Shown in pieces: positions 63,977 through 64,000 of a stretch of 64,000 nt of DNA. Made by a program: the position numbers and the translations under genes. A model generated the notes under the pieces. The model searched no databases. It was given only the letters and a program-made list of their open reading frames with translations, and had not been told where the DNA came from. This DNA comes from Devosia salina (GTDB lineage Bacteria; Pseudomonadota; Alphaproteobacteria; Rhizobiales; Devosiaceae), in NCBI RefSeq assembly GCF_019504385.1, contig NZ_CP080590.1:3080001-3144000 (forward strand), written 5' to 3'. The stretch's first letter is position 1, and each line of letters starts with the position of its first letter.

Positions 63977-64000
63977 GAGCCGGCTCCTTGGCAAACTGGT
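63969..64000 (-). CDS. C-terminal end of an upstream DppD-type ATPase (cut by window edge)
   Basis: One minus-strand frame reads QFAKEPAHA then TGA at 63971-63969. It overlaps the start of the OppF-type gene by 8 bp, as dppD and dppF genes often overlap. Only ten codons are visible, so identity rests on position. Confidence 0.4.
   Translation of the reverse strand, partial: QFAKEPAHA

Overview
The window looks like a chromosomal segment of a GC-rich alphaproteobacterium of the order Hyphomicrobiales, most likely Devosia-like. The evidence is an Omp19-type lipoprotein, YejABEF, TamAB, ZapE, EF-P with its EpmA/EpmB modifiers, tripartite tricarboxylate transporters, and compound palindromic intergenic repeats of the kind known in rhizobia and Brucella. 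This assignment rests on gene content, not on a phylogenetic marker. I see no rRNA, tRNA or CRISPR array. Genes are densely packed with many ATGA, GTGA, TTGA and TGATG overlaps.

Layout. 1-2.6 kb: 5' part of zapE, an IS110-family element, omp19 and a small protein. 2.8-9.3 kb: a peptide importer operon (yejB-yejE-yejF-yejA) with a VapBC-type toxin-antitoxin pair between yejE and yejF, followed by a low-GC orphan gene. 9.9-19.8 kb: tamAB and macAB on the minus strand. 19.9-25.5 kb: a short-chain dehydrogenase, an Ldh-family dehydrogenase, and an unusual Rieske oxygenase system. In that system the oxygenase lacks the Rieske cluster, and the cluster is fused to the reductase; a GST follows. 25.5-34.3 kb: fabV, an MscS channel, epmB-epmA divergent from efp, small stress-type proteins, a CE7 esterase, a degenerate HNH protein and a nucleoside hydrolase.

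34.4-40.4 kb is the most striking region, a compact coenzyme F420 module. It holds F420-dependent glucose-6-phosphate dehydrogenase, the F420-0 glutamate ligase CofE, and a three-gene ABC importer matching the family proposed to take up F420-0. A separately transcribed F420-type luciferase-like oxidoreductase follows. No gene for de novo deazaflavin synthesis is present. The two transcription units share an 18-bp palindromic operator, TTTGACCA-NN-CGATCAAA, lying over the predicted -10/start regions of both. The reading is an F420-0 salvage regulon, organised like cassettes described in Actinobacteria.

40.5-50 kb: a CodA-like deaminase with a hydroxypyruvate isomerase-like protein, then tctCBA divergent from a DctB/DctD pair. 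Between these lie a near-perfect sigma-54 promoter and two palindromic activator sites 33 bp apart. An amidohydrolase follows. 50-54.9 kb: a ferric-siderophore ABC importer with two tandem paralogous binding proteins. 54.9-64 kb: a minus-strand operon of oligopeptide-type transporter ATPases, a fusion protein with a HAD phosphatase half, an 824-residue orphan, a GH38 alpha-mannosidase and a PHP-domain hydrolase. It is probably for uptake and breakdown of a mannose-containing glycan.
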